Assembly: GCA_023441145.1 (NCBI GenBank)
Contig: JAEZQN010000305.1
Location: 1-12,537 of the forward strand
Source: Bacillota bacterium
GTDB taxonomy: Bacteria; Bacillota; Clostridia; Lachnospirales; Lachnospiraceae
DNA length: 12,537 nucleotides
Reading direction: 5' to 3'
Part shown: in pieces, positions 5,611-12,537 of the stretch
Position numbering within the stretch: the first letter of the stretch is position 1
Layout: the number at the start of each line of letters is the position of its first letter
The notes under the pieces: model-generated
Database searches by the model: none
The model's input: the letters and a program-made list of their open reading frames with translations, nothing else
What the model was told of the DNA's origin: nothing
Position numbers and translations under genes: made by a program

Positions 5611-6849
5611 GTGGCTGAGATAAAACCATTTTCCTGTGTGCGACCGAATGAGCAGGTTGCAAGTCGAGTGGCTGCGCTTCCCTATGATGTATACAATCGT
5701 AGCGAAGCTTTAGAAGAGGTAAAGAGAGAGCCTCTTTCTTTTTTGAAAATTGATCGGGCTGAAACCCAGTTTGACGATAGTGTTGATACATATGATGAAA
5801 GAGTATACCAAAAAGCCAAAGAGCTTTTAGAGGGCATGATAAAGGATGGCACCTTTATAACAGATAAGGATGCCTGTTATTATGTCTATGAGTTAATTAT
5901 GAATGGTAGAGCACAAACTGGTATTGTAGCTTGTTCCTCTATTGATGATTATTGTAATAATGTAATTAAGAAGCATGAGAAGACAAGAGAGGATAAAGAG
6001 ATTGACCGAATTAACCATGTAGACACTTGTAGTGCCCAGACTGGTCCTATTTTCCTTGCTTATCGCTCTAATGCTATTATAAATGATGTGGTATGCCGTA
6101 CGAAGAAGGAGACTCCACTGTATGCATTTACAACAGAGGATGGAGTGACCCATAACGTATGGAAGATTGGTAAGAAAGAAGAAGTAGAGGCAATCTACCA
6201 GGCATTTTTAAATATTAATGAGATCTACATCGCGGATGGTCACCATAGAGCAGCGTCTGCTGTAAAGGTTGGATTAAAGAGAAGAAATGAGCAGCCATAT
6301 TTTACAGGGACAGAAGAATTTAATACTTTTCTTTCCGTACTCTTTCCAGATAATGAGCTTGCAATCTTACCATATAACCGTGTTGTAAAGGACCTCAATG
6401 GCTGTACCACACAGGAGTTTCTTCAGGAGATTAGTAAGCACTTTACAGTAAGTTGTGTGGGAAGTACCCCATACAGTCCAGTAAGAAAAGGAACCTTTGG
6501 TATGTATCTAGAGGGGCAGTGGTATGAACTTATTGCAAAGGAAGAACTACTGCAAATCAAAGATGCGGTAAAGAGTCTAGATGTAGCTCTGTTACAGGAT
6601 TATCTATTAGAGCCTGTGCTTGGAATCGGGGATCCTAGAACAGATAAAAGAGTCGATTTTATTGGTGGTATTCGTGGATTAAAGGAGCTAGAGAAACGAG
6701 TGAGTACAGATATGAAGGTAGCCTTTTCTATGTATCCTACTAGCATTGGGGAATTGTTTGCTGTGGCAGACGCAGACCTATTAATGCCTCCAAAATCCAC
6801 CTGGTTTGAGCCAAAATTAAGAAGTGGGTTATTTATTCACCAAATATAA
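5611..6849 (+). CDS. DUF1015 family protein
   Basis: This 412-residue cytosolic protein of the DUF1015 family has no settled function. The N-terminus (AEIKPFSCVRPNEQVASRVAALPYDV) is the family signature 'IRPF...RP....A..VAALPYDV'. The strongest motif is YIADGHHRAASA, with D209-G-H-H-R213; this resembles the GxxR nucleotide-binding turn of ParB/sulfiredoxin-fold proteins, a likeness and not proof. The C-terminal part (PPKSTWFEPKLRSGLF) is also typical of the family, and the length is normal. GTG 5611 was chosen because AGGAGG (5597-5602) lies 8 bases before it; GTG 5605 in the same frame is only 2 bases away. In related Clostridia, as I remember, the gene lies next to serC and serA. Here it is separated from serA by the 5-kb accessory block, which suggests an insertion between the two. 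A role in serine metabolism is inference from context. Confidence 0.9.
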   Translation: MAEIKPFSCVRPNEQVASRVAALPYDVYNRSEALEEVKREPLSFLKIDRAETQFDDSVDTYDERVYQKAKELLEGMIKDGTFITDKDACYYVYELIMNGRAQTGIVACSSIDDYCNNVIKKHEKTREDKEIDRINHVDTCSAQTGPIFLAYRSNAIINDVVCRTKKETPLYAFTTEDGVTHNVWKIGKKEEVEAIYQAFLNINEIYIADGHHRAASAVKVGLKRRNEQPYFTGTEEFNTFLSVLFPDNELAILPYNRVVKDLNGCTTQEFLQEISKHFTVSCVGSTPYSPVRKGTFGMYLEGQWYELIAKEELLQIKDAVKSLDVALLQDYLLEPVLGIGDPRTDKRVDFIGGIRGLKELEKRVSTDMKVAFSMYPTSIGELFAVADADLLMPPKSTWFEPKLRSGLFIHQI

Positions 6850-6885
6850 ATAATATGAAAAAAGTATAAATATTTCCATATCTAA

Positions 6886-6914
6886 TTGTTTTTTGTCCAC
6901 ACTTTCGATATGAT
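6886..6914 (+). promoter_or_regulatory. Possible promoter of manA-yesL
   Basis: TTGTTT (6886-6891), a 17-base spacer, and TATGAT (6909-6914). Transcription from it would begin near 6921, at the ribosome site AGGATGG, giving a very short leader. This is a weaker match than the promoters at 5549 and 8648. Confidence 0.5.
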
Positions 6915-6937
6915 AAAGATAGGATGGATTGACACAA

Positions 6938-7870
6938 ATGAGAGAGATATTGTTTTTAAATCCAGTATTTAAGGAACGACCTTGGGGAGGCAATCGGCTG
7001 AAAACTGATTTTGCTTACGACATCCCTAGTGGAACCACAGGGGAGTGTTGGGCGATTAGTGCCCATCCTGAAGGGGATTGTATCATTGCAAATGGCAGTT
7101 TCCATGGGAGTTACCTTAGTACACTTTGGAAGGAACAGAAAGAACTATTTGGAGATTCATCAGATCGAGAATTTCCTCTTTTGGTTAAGATTATTGATGC
7201 CAAAGAGGATTTAAGTATTCAAGTTCATCCCGATGATACTTACGCCATGCAACATGAAAATGGTTCCTATGGCAAGACAGAGTGCTGGTACATACTAGAT
7301 TGTCAGAAAAATGGTACTATTATTGTGGGTCATCATGCTAATAGTAAGGAAGAATTAAAGCAAATGCTCCAGGAAGGTAGATTTGCCCCCCTTCTTAATG
7401 TTAGAGAGATTAAGAAGGGAGACTTTATTCAGATACCTCCAGGTACACTACATGCCATAAAGGCAGGGACTCTATTATTAGAGACGCAGCAAAGCAGTGA
7501 TATTACATATCGGGTCTATGATTATAATCGTCTAGAGAATGGAAAGCCTAGAGAACTCCATTTACAAAAGAGCTTAGAGGTAATCAAGTGCCCTGACAAA
7601 GAAGTGGAACATATAAATTATTGTAGTGACATCCAGAAGGATATGGTGGAGGAGTTAATTAGCTGTGGGCATTATACAGTAAATAAACTCACTATTGATG
7701 GCGTAGCCACATTACAACAAGACCATCCTTTCCTGCTGTGTAGTGTCATAGCTGGAGAAGGATATCTAGACCAGTACAAAATAAAAAAGGGTGATCATTT
7801 TATTATTCCATACAACTATGGAACCTTTGAAATCAAGGGAAATGTGGAAATGATCGTATCCCATACATAA
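6938..7870 (+). CDS. manA: Mannose-6-phosphate isomerase, class I
   Basis: This enzyme interconverts mannose 6-phosphate and fructose 6-phosphate, linking mannose use or mannosylated-polymer synthesis to glycolysis in the cytosol. It is a 310-residue cupin-fold protein of the short Bacillus-type class. Zinc ligands are visible: Gln95 and His97 in IQVHPDD, Glu115 in KTECWYIL, and His172 in IPPGTLHAI. Other family marks are PVFKERPWGG at the start and ETQQSSDITYRVYDYNR, which holds the active-site Arg. ATG 6938 is preferred, with AGGATGG at 6921-6927 ten bases upstream; TTG 6929 would be almost on top of the ribosome site. The yesL-like gene starts 10 bases after the stop, and its ribosome site overlaps the manA stop codon, so the two are translated from one mRNA. 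All key residues are present. Confidence 0.95.
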   Translation: MREILFLNPVFKERPWGGNRLKTDFAYDIPSGTTGECWAISAHPEGDCIIANGSFHGSYLSTLWKEQKELFGDSSDREFPLLVKIIDAKEDLSIQVHPDDTYAMQHENGSYGKTECWYILDCQKNGTIIVGHHANSKEELKQMLQEGRFAPLLNVREIKKGDFIQIPPGTLHAIKAGTLLLETQQSSDITYRVYDYNRLENGKPRELHLQKSLEVIKCPDKEVEHINYCSDIQKDMVEELISCGHYTVNKLTIDGVATLQQDHPFLLCSVIAGEGYLDQYKIKKGDHFIIPYNYGTFEIKGNVEMIVSHT

Positions 7871-7880
7871 GGAGAATGTA

Positions 7881-8531
7881 ATGAGTGATAAGTTTAACGT
7901 AGGAGGCGGAGCCTTTTCCGTACTTTCCAAAATTTTTGATGTGATATTTTTAAGTATGCTATGGATAGTATTCTGTATTCCTATTATTACCATCGGGCCA
8001 TCTACTACAGCCTTATACTATACTACGGCTAAGGTAATACGTAAGGATAGAGGATATGTGTGGCACGAATTCTGGCATGCCTTTAAAACCAATCTTGTAA
8101 CAGGAGCGATCTATACTGTTATTTTAGCTGCGATTATTATTATTCTATTTTTGGCATTCGGAATAACAGAAGGATCTGAGGACTTTACGTTGAAGGTTCT
8201 TCGTTATGTATACATTATGGTTGCTTTCATAGTAGGCTGTGGCTATTCTTTCATGTTCCCTGTGTTATCTCGTTTTAACCTTCCAAGATTTCAGATGTTT
8301 AAAATGTCTTTCTTACTATCAGTTAAGCATTTACCTACTACTTTTGTGTTAATGATACTGTTATTAGGTGGAGCAACTGTTTTGTGGTATGTAAAACCAT
8401 TAGTTATCTTTGTTCCAACAATTATTAGTTTGCTATGCTCTCTAGTAATAGAGATGGTGTTTAAGAAGTATCTTCCAAAGCCTGAGCAAGGCACTCCAGA
8501 GGAAGATTTGAAATGGTACCAGACTTTTTAA
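7881..8531 (+). CDS. YesL-like DUF624 membrane protein
   Basis: This is a 216-residue integral membrane protein of the YesL/DUF624 family, with about five hydrophobic helices (roughly 18-38, 73-93, 108-130, 152-170, 171-193). The family mark is in the first third: LWIVFCIPIITIGPSTTALYY, then a charged loop with VWHEFWHAFK. YesL homologues often lie next to carbohydrate ABC transporters or sugar-catabolic operons, but their biochemical role is not known to me. Here the gene is coupled to manA: AAGGAG (7869-7874) uses the manA stop region and ATG 7881 follows. A hairpin terminator lies 36 bases after the stop, closing the manA operon. A role in sugar uptake or its control would fit the neighbour but is inference. 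Confidence 0.88.
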   Translation: MSDKFNVGGGAFSVLSKIFDVIFLSMLWIVFCIPIITIGPSTTALYYTTAKVIRKDRGYVWHEFWHAFKTNLVTGAIYTVILAAIIIILFLAFGITEGSEDFTLKVLRYVYIMVAFIVGCGYSFMFPVLSRFNLPRFQMFKMSFLLSVKHLPTTFVLMILLLGGATVLWYVKPLVIFVPTIISLLCSLVIEMVFKKYLPKPEQGTPEEDLKWYQTF

Positions 8532-8566
8532 CGGATTTTAGAAATTATATAATGTGCAATTAGTTG

Positions 8567-8604
8567 AACCGTGGTGGCTTGTGCTACCACGGTTTCGTGC
8601 TTTT
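8567..8604 (+). terminator. Terminator of the manA-yesL operon
   Basis: The arms AACCGTGGTGGC (8567-8578) and GCTACCACGGTT (8583-8594) pair with one G-T and a 4-base loop. The T-run is broken (TTTCGTGCTTTT) but present. It separates manA-yesL from the glgB promoter. Confidence 0.8.
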
Positions 8605-8647
8605 ATATAAAAATTTATCATTTGATACTTTTACTGAAGGGACAACC

Positions 8648-8676
8648 TTGTTATAAGGAAGAAAAAATGATACAAT
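8648..8676 (+). promoter_or_regulatory. Sigma-A-type promoter of glgB-mscS
   Basis: TTGTTA (8648-8653), a 17-base spacer, and TACAAT (8671-8676). AGGAGG (8693-8698) and ATG 8706 follow at good distances. No operator is recognisable around it. Confidence 0.75.
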
Positions 8677-8705
8677 AAGGTGTAAAAATTATAGGAGGAA
8701 CACCA

Positions 8706-11357
8706 ATGGAAAATGCATTGTATGAGGTTATGAATTGGCCTGAAATCGAGAGTATTGTGTATTCAGAACACGATAATCCACATCATATTCTAGGAGCGCA
8801 CAGCATAGAAGATGGACACGTAATTAATGCCTTCTTCCCTACTGCAGTTCATGTAGAGGTAGTGTTGAAGAAGGACACTAGATTGAGTATGGAGCGGGTT
8901 GATGAGGAAGGCTTTTATTCCGTTATCGTGCCAGGAAAGACAAAACCTGTTTATACATATCATGTTACATATGATAATGGAGTAACACAGGAAGTAGTAG
9001 ATCCATACAATTATCCTGAAGTAATTACTGAGAAGGATAGAGAGCTATTTAGCAAAGGGATTCATTATAATATTTATGAGAAGCTTGGTGCACATCCTAT
9101 GAAGCTGAAGGGAACAGACGGCGTATTATTCGCTGTATGGGCTCCAAATGCTATGCGTGTGAGTGTTGTAGGGGATTTTAACTGTTGGGATGGTAGAAGA
9201 CATCCAATGAGAAGACTTGGAGATTCCGGTATTTTTGAGTTATTTATACCAGGAATTGCTGAGAATAGTATTTATAAATACGAACTTAAGGTAAAAGGTG
9301 GAATGCCAGTATTAAAGGCAGATCCATATGCTAATTATGCAGAATTACGTCCAGCCAATGCTAGTAAGGTATACGATATTTCAAAATATCAGTGGACAGA
9401 TGAGAAATGGCTAGATAAAAGAAAAAAGACGAATTTTGACAAAGAGCCTATGGTGGTTTATGAAGTACACTTAGGTTCTTGGAAAAAGCCAGATATAGAA
9501 GGGGATAACGCATTCTACAACTATAGGGAGCTAGCAGTAATGTTGGCAGACTATGTGAAGGAAATGGGATATACTCATGTAGAGCTTATGCCAATTATGG
9601 AGCATCCGTTTGACGGCTCCTGGGGATATCAGGTGACTGGTTACTATGCAGTAACCTCTCGTTTTGGTACACCGGATGATTTTATGTATTTCGTTGATTA
9701 TATGCATAGCCAGGGGATTGGTGTCATTTTAGATTGGGTACCGGCCCATTTCCCAAGAGATGCCTTTGGACTAGCGAATTTTGATGGAACATGCCTATAT
9801 GAACATCCAGACCCAAGAAGAGGGGCACATCCTCATTGGGGTACCTTAATCTTTGATTATGGTAGACCAGAGGTTAGCAATTTCTTGATTTCCAATGCGC
9901 TATTCTGGGCTGAAAAATACCACATTGATGGTATAAGAATGGATGCAGTAGCTTCCATGCTTTATTTAAATTACGGAAAGCAGGACGGTGAATGGCTACC
10001 AAACTGCCATGGAGGCTCTGAAAACTTAGAAGCAATTGAATTATTTAAACATCTTAACTCCGTTATGAAGAAACGTAATAAGGGAACTATTGTTATGGCT
10101 GAGGAATCCACAGCATGGCCTAAAGTAACTCATCCTGCAGAGGAAGAGGGACTAGGCTTTGACTATAAGTGGAATATGGGCTGGATGAATGATTTCTTAG
10201 ATTATATGAAGACTGATCCATTATTCCGTAAGGGTAAACACGGGGAACTAACCTTTAGTATGGTTTATGCTTATAGTGAACGCTTTGTCTTAGTTCTTTC
10301 TCATGATGAAGTGGTACATGGTAAGTGCTCTATGATCAATAAGATGCCTGGAGAATATGAAGATAAGTTTGCGAACCTTCGTGCAGCCTATGGATTTAAG
10401 ATGGGTCACCCAGGTAAGAAATTACTCTTTATGGGACAGGAGTTTGCCCAATTTAATGAATGGAATGAGAAGAAGAGCCTTGATTGGAACTTATTAGAAT
10501 ATGATGCTCATCGTAATATGCAGCATTATGTAAAAACTACCAACGAGTTTTATAAGCAGAATGCCGCATTATATAGTACCGATACAATAAGTGATGGATT
10601 TACTTGGCTTAGTAATCAAGATGCAGACCACAGTGTGGTAGCATTTGCACGTATGAGCCAAGATAAGAAAGAAACCTTAGTATTTGTTTACAACTTTACA
10701 CCTGTGTTGCATGAAGAGTTTAAGATTGGTGTACCATTCCATGGTAGCTATAAAGAAGTATTAAATAGTGATGCAGCGGAGTTTGGTGGACAAGATCATG
10801 TAAATAAGAGAGCAAAGGTTTCTAAGGCAGAACCTTGGGATGGAAGAGAAGAATCCTTGACATTTACATTACCACCACTTAGTATGGTAGTATTCCGTGC
10901 GGAAAAACGTACAAAAGCAACAGAGAAAAAGCCTGCTGCAAAGAAGGCTACAAAGGAGAAGGCTACAAAGGAGAAGGCTACAAAGGAAAAGACTACAAAA
11001 GAAAAGACTACAGCGATGGCTACTGATAAGACAGTAGTTGTAGAGAAACCTGTTAAGAAAAAGCCTGTAGTAGAGAAAAAGGTTGTAGCAGAAAAGCCTG
11101 CAGAAGAAAAGCCTGCAGAAGAAAAGAAAGCTTTAGCAAATAAGAAGGTTGTAGTTGAGAATAAGGCTGCAGAGAAGAAGGTTGTGGCCGAAAAGGCAGT
11201 AGAGAAAAAGCCTGTAGAGCAAAAAGCTACAGTAGAGAAAAAAGTTGTAGCTGAAAAGCCAATAGCAGAAAAGAAACTTGTAGAACAAAAACCTATAGAA
11301 AAGAAGGCAACTGAGAAGAAGCCTATAGGGAAAAAGAGTACAAATAAGAAAAAATAG
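8706..11357 (+). CDS. glgB: 1,4-alpha-glucan branching enzyme with a Lys-rich C-terminal tail
   Basis: This enzyme makes the alpha-1,6 branches of glycogen by transferring pieces of alpha-1,4 chain. The first 733 or so residues match a full-length GlgB: an N1 domain (HHILGAHSIEDG..., about 25-120), a CBM48-type N2 domain (FAVWAPNAMRVSVVGDFNCWDG, about 140-235), the GH13 barrel, and an all-beta end. The catalytic residues are Asp413 (GIRMDAVASM), Glu466 (MAEESTAW) and Asp534 (LSHDEVVHG), each offset by 8 from E. coli Asp405, Glu458 and Asp526. From about residue 735 to 883 the protein changes to low-complexity sequence, about one third Lys with Ala, Glu, Val, Thr and Pro, in loose five-residue units such as ATKEK, VVAEK and PVEKK. 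Such a tail is not part of the family. No other glycogen gene is in the window. mscS follows after 24 bases and probably shares the transcript. Confidence 0.95.
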   Translation: MENALYEVMNWPEIESIVYSEHDNPHHILGAHSIEDGHVINAFFPTAVHVEVVLKKDTRLSMERVDEEGFYSVIVPGKTKPVYTYHVTYDNGVTQEVVDPYNYPEVITEKDRELFSKGIHYNIYEKLGAHPMKLKGTDGVLFAVWAPNAMRVSVVGDFNCWDGRRHPMRRLGDSGIFELFIPGIAENSIYKYELKVKGGMPVLKADPYANYAELRPANASKVYDISKYQWTDEKWLDKRKKTNFDKEPMVVYEVHLGSWKKPDIEGDNAFYNYRELAVMLADYVKEMGYTHVELMPIMEHPFDGSWGYQVTGYYAVTSRFGTPDDFMYFVDYMHSQGIGVILDWVPAHFPRDAFGLANFDGTCLYEHPDPRRGAHPHWGTLIFDYGRPEVSNFLISNALFWAEKYHIDGIRMDAVASMLYLNYGKQDGEWLPNCHGGSENLEAIELFKHLNSVMKKRNKGTIVMAEESTAWPKVTHPAEEEGLGFDYKWNMGWMNDFLDYMKTDPLFRKGKHGELTFSMVYAYSERFVLVLSHDEVVHGKCSMINKMPGEYEDKFANLRAAYGFKMGHPGKKLLFMGQEFAQFNEWNEKKSLDWNLLEYDAHRNMQHYVKTTNEFYKQNAALYSTDTISDGFTWLSNQDADHSVVAFARMSQDKKETLVFVYNFTPVLHEEFKIGVPFHGSYKEVLNSDAAEFGGQDHVNKRAKVSKAEPWDGREESLTFTLPPLSMVVFRAEKRTKATEKKPAAKKATKEKATKEKATKEKTTKEKTTAMATDKTVVVEKPVKKKPVVEKKVVAEKPAEEKPAEEKKALANKKVVVENKAAEKKVVAEKAVEKKPVEQKATVEKKVVAEKPIAEKKLVEQKPIEKKATEKKPIGKKSTNKKK
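10947..11012 (+). repeat. Tandem 15-bp repeats inside the glgB tail
   Basis: Four units of 15 bases (10947, 10962, 10977, 10992) plus a partial fifth encode ATKEK, ATKEK, ATKEK, TTKEK, TT. The first two units, gctacaaaggagaag, are identical, and later ones drift by a few bases. Such arrays can grow or shrink by slippage without changing the frame. The rest of the tail up to 11354 is a more degenerate repeat of related units, for example two close copies of VEKKVVAEKP. Confidence 0.9.
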
Positions 11358-11381
11358 GTAAGTATAGTAAAGGTGATTAAT

Positions 11382-12236
11382 ATGAATTTATTAAATGGTT
11401 TATATTTAACAGAAGAAGGTCTATTACAAAAAGAGTTAGATGGTTTTTTAAATTGGGCCATTAATTTTGGAAAGTCTATCATCGTTGCCCTGATTGTATT
11501 TTTTATTGGGAAAAAGTTGATACATGTGCTCATGAAGTTAGTTAATAAAGCCCTCAAGCGTTCCAATACAGATGAAGGTGTATCTGGTTTTATGGGAACT
11601 TTAGTGAAGACAGCTGGATACGCAGTGCTCATTGTTATTATTGCAGGAATTATAGGGATAGATACTAGTTCCCTAGTAGCTGTAGTTGGATCTGCTGGTT
11701 TGGCTATCGGTCTTGCATTACAAGGCAGTCTTTCTAACTTAGCTGGTGGAGTGTTGATTCTTATTAATAAGCCATTTAAGGTTGGAGATTATATTGTCGC
11801 CGGCACAAATGAGGGAGTAGTATCTAAAATAGATATTTTTTATACCCATATAGTTACTGCGGATAATAAAGCGATTGTGTTACCAAATGGTACACTTTCC
11901 AATATGAATGTGGTCAATTCCACAAGAGAAGTAACTAGAAGATTAGATCTAATTATCCCAGTAGATTATAATTCTGATATCGACCATGTGAAAGAGACTT
12001 TAATGGGTGTGTGTAAGAGAGACGATAGAGTACTTGTTGACCAAGAACCTGAGATATATCTGTATGAATTTGGAGATAGTGCCATTAACATGGTAGTGCG
12101 TGTTTGGACAGGTACGGAGAATTACTGGCCATTAAAATGGAGTCTTCAGGAAGAGATTAAGAAGGCCCTTGATCAAGCAGGTATCACCATTCCATTTAAT
12201 CAGGTAGATGTGAATTTGATTCACGTAGATAAATAA
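11382..12236 (+). CDS. mscS: Small-conductance mechanosensitive channel, MscS family
   Basis: This is a 284-residue inner-membrane channel, close to E. coli MscS in length (286), which opens under membrane tension to release solutes on hypo-osmotic shock. It has three hydrophobic segments, about 31-52, 75-92 and 97-128. The third is the pore helix with the family's Gly/Ala pattern (GSAGLAIGLALQGSLSNLAGG) leading into INKPFKVGDYI. The soluble beta and alpha/beta domains follow, with VLPNGTLSNMNVVN, a conserved MscS motif. ATG 11382 is preferred because AAAGGTGA (11369-11376) is 5 bases upstream; GTG 11373 lies within that site. It is 24 bases after glgB with no terminator or clear promoter between, so cotranscription is likely. 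A strong terminator follows. The family is certain, but which MscS-like subtype is not. Confidence 0.93.
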   Translation: MNLLNGLYLTEEGLLQKELDGFLNWAINFGKSIIVALIVFFIGKKLIHVLMKLVNKALKRSNTDEGVSGFMGTLVKTAGYAVLIVIIAGIIGIDTSSLVAVVGSAGLAIGLALQGSLSNLAGGVLILINKPFKVGDYIVAGTNEGVVSKIDIFYTHIVTADNKAIVLPNGTLSNMNVVNSTREVTRRLDLIIPVDYNSDIDHVKETLMGVCKRDDRVLVDQEPEIYLYEFGDSAINMVVRVWTGTENYWPLKWSLQEEIKKALDQAGITIPFNQVDVNLIHVDK

Positions 12237-12259
12237 GAATTGAATGGGTAAAACAGTAG

Positions 12260-12298
12260 ACAGGAAATAGTCCTAAGAAGGATTATTTCCTGTTTTTT
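12260..12298 (+). terminator. Terminator of glgB-mscS
   Basis: The arms ACAGGAAATAGTCCT (12260-12274) and AGGATTATTTCCTGT (12279-12293) pair with one G-T and a 4-base loop, followed by six T. It lies 24 bases after the mscS stop and is a strong match to a Rho-independent terminator. Confidence 0.9.
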
Positions 12299-12377
12299 GT
12301 TGGTGCAAGGTAAGGAGTGTAGTAAGGAAGAATGATGGATGATTGTCCAAACTTTATATATAACAATACCTATAATG

Positions 12378-12406
12378 ATGACAAAATAAATTTGGAACTT
12401 TATAAT
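12378..12406 (+). promoter_or_regulatory. Promoter-like site reading out of the window
   Basis: ATGACA (12378-12383), a 17-base spacer, and TATAAT (12401-12406). There is no start codon with a ribosome site before the window ends, so at least 125 bases of leader would precede the next gene. Confidence 0.55.
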
Positions 12407-12451
12407 TAGGATATATACGGAAGTTGTAATAGTAGTGTATGACTCCTTTTA

Positions 12452-12490
12452 TAAGGTGCTTACAATGTAAGCAACCGAGGGTTGCAAAAA
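12452..12490 (+). other. Overlapping small hairpins in a probable leader
   Basis: TGCTTAC/GTAAGCA (12457-12463 and 12467-12473) and GCAACC/GGTTGC (12471-12476 and 12480-12485) are two perfect stems with 3-base loops. They share bases 12471-12473, so they cannot both form fully. A run of six A follows. They lie about 45-80 bases downstream of the -10 at 12401. No known riboswitch class was recognised. The rest of 12300-12537 is A/T-rich with no gene of useful length. Confidence 0.45.
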
Positions 12491-12537
12491 AGAACTATAA
12501 AAGTGGTAGTAAATGTGATTACTATTCTATATAATAC

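Noticed and set aside
10796..11632. Long open frame on the - strand (278 codons) opposite the glgB tail and mscS start
   Set aside because: It is Phe/Ser/Ala/Thr-rich as the mirror of the Lys/Glu-rich repeats, which simply contain no antisense stops. It has no ribosome site or domain, and both + strand genes are certain.
12452..12490. Known riboswitch or T-box in the last bases
   Set aside because: Motifs I would expect, such as the T-box AGGGTGG or the cores of c-di-GMP and purine switches, are not present.
1..12537. CRISPR arrays, tRNA or rRNA genes, insertion sequences, phage integrases
   Set aside because: I looked for regularly spaced repeats, cloverleaf sequences and transposase or integrase motifs and saw none.

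Overview
The window looks like chromosome of a low-GC Firmicute. The A/T-rich intergenic DNA, strong AGGAGG-type ribosome sites, GTG and TTG starts and sigma-A-like promoters fit this. The SerA subtype and the pairing of SerA with a DUF1015 protein point to the Lachnospiraceae (a Lachnoclostridium/Clostridium phytofermentans-like organism). This placement is inference from gene style, not from a marker gene. All genes seen are on the + strand.

Layout. Positions 1-581 hold the C-terminal half of serA (3-phosphoglycerate dehydrogenase), closed by a strong hairpin terminator at 596-633. From about 635 to 5545 there is an A/T-rich accessory block: a small membrane-anchored protein (739-1200), then a secreted DNRLRE-type protein (gene A, 1568-3436), then a lipoprotein (gene B, 3466-4362). 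A decayed second copy of the same pair follows. A' (4387-4566) is only a fragment of the C-terminal domain of A. B' (4587-5474) is a lipoprotein paralogue interrupted by an in-frame TAA. After a long imperfect dyad (5482-5544), housekeeping genes resume: a DUF1015 protein (5611-6849) with its own promoter, manA (6938-7870) with yesL/DUF624 (7881-8531), a terminator, a well-formed promoter, then glgB (8706-11357) with mscS (11382-12236) and a terminator. The last 240 bases hold no gene, but they carry a promoter-like site and a small hairpin cluster that probably belongs to the leader of the next gene.

Most interesting points. (1) The A-B / A'-B' cassette resembles a polymorphic-toxin locus: a secreted protein with a C-terminal Cys/His domain, a lipoprotein partner, and a downstream orphan C-terminal fragment with a second lipoprotein. 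Toxin and immunity roles are inference. (2) The last 186 bases of B and B' differ at only 4 positions although the upstream parts are clearly diverged, which suggests gene conversion. (3) GlgB has a normal catalytic core followed by about 150 residues of Lys/Ala/Glu/Val-rich repeats, very unusual for a branching enzyme. (4) SerA lacks the usual catalytic Glu motif. (5) The DUF1015 protein carries a DGHHR motif and may lie next to serA ancestrally, suggesting a possible link to serine metabolism.
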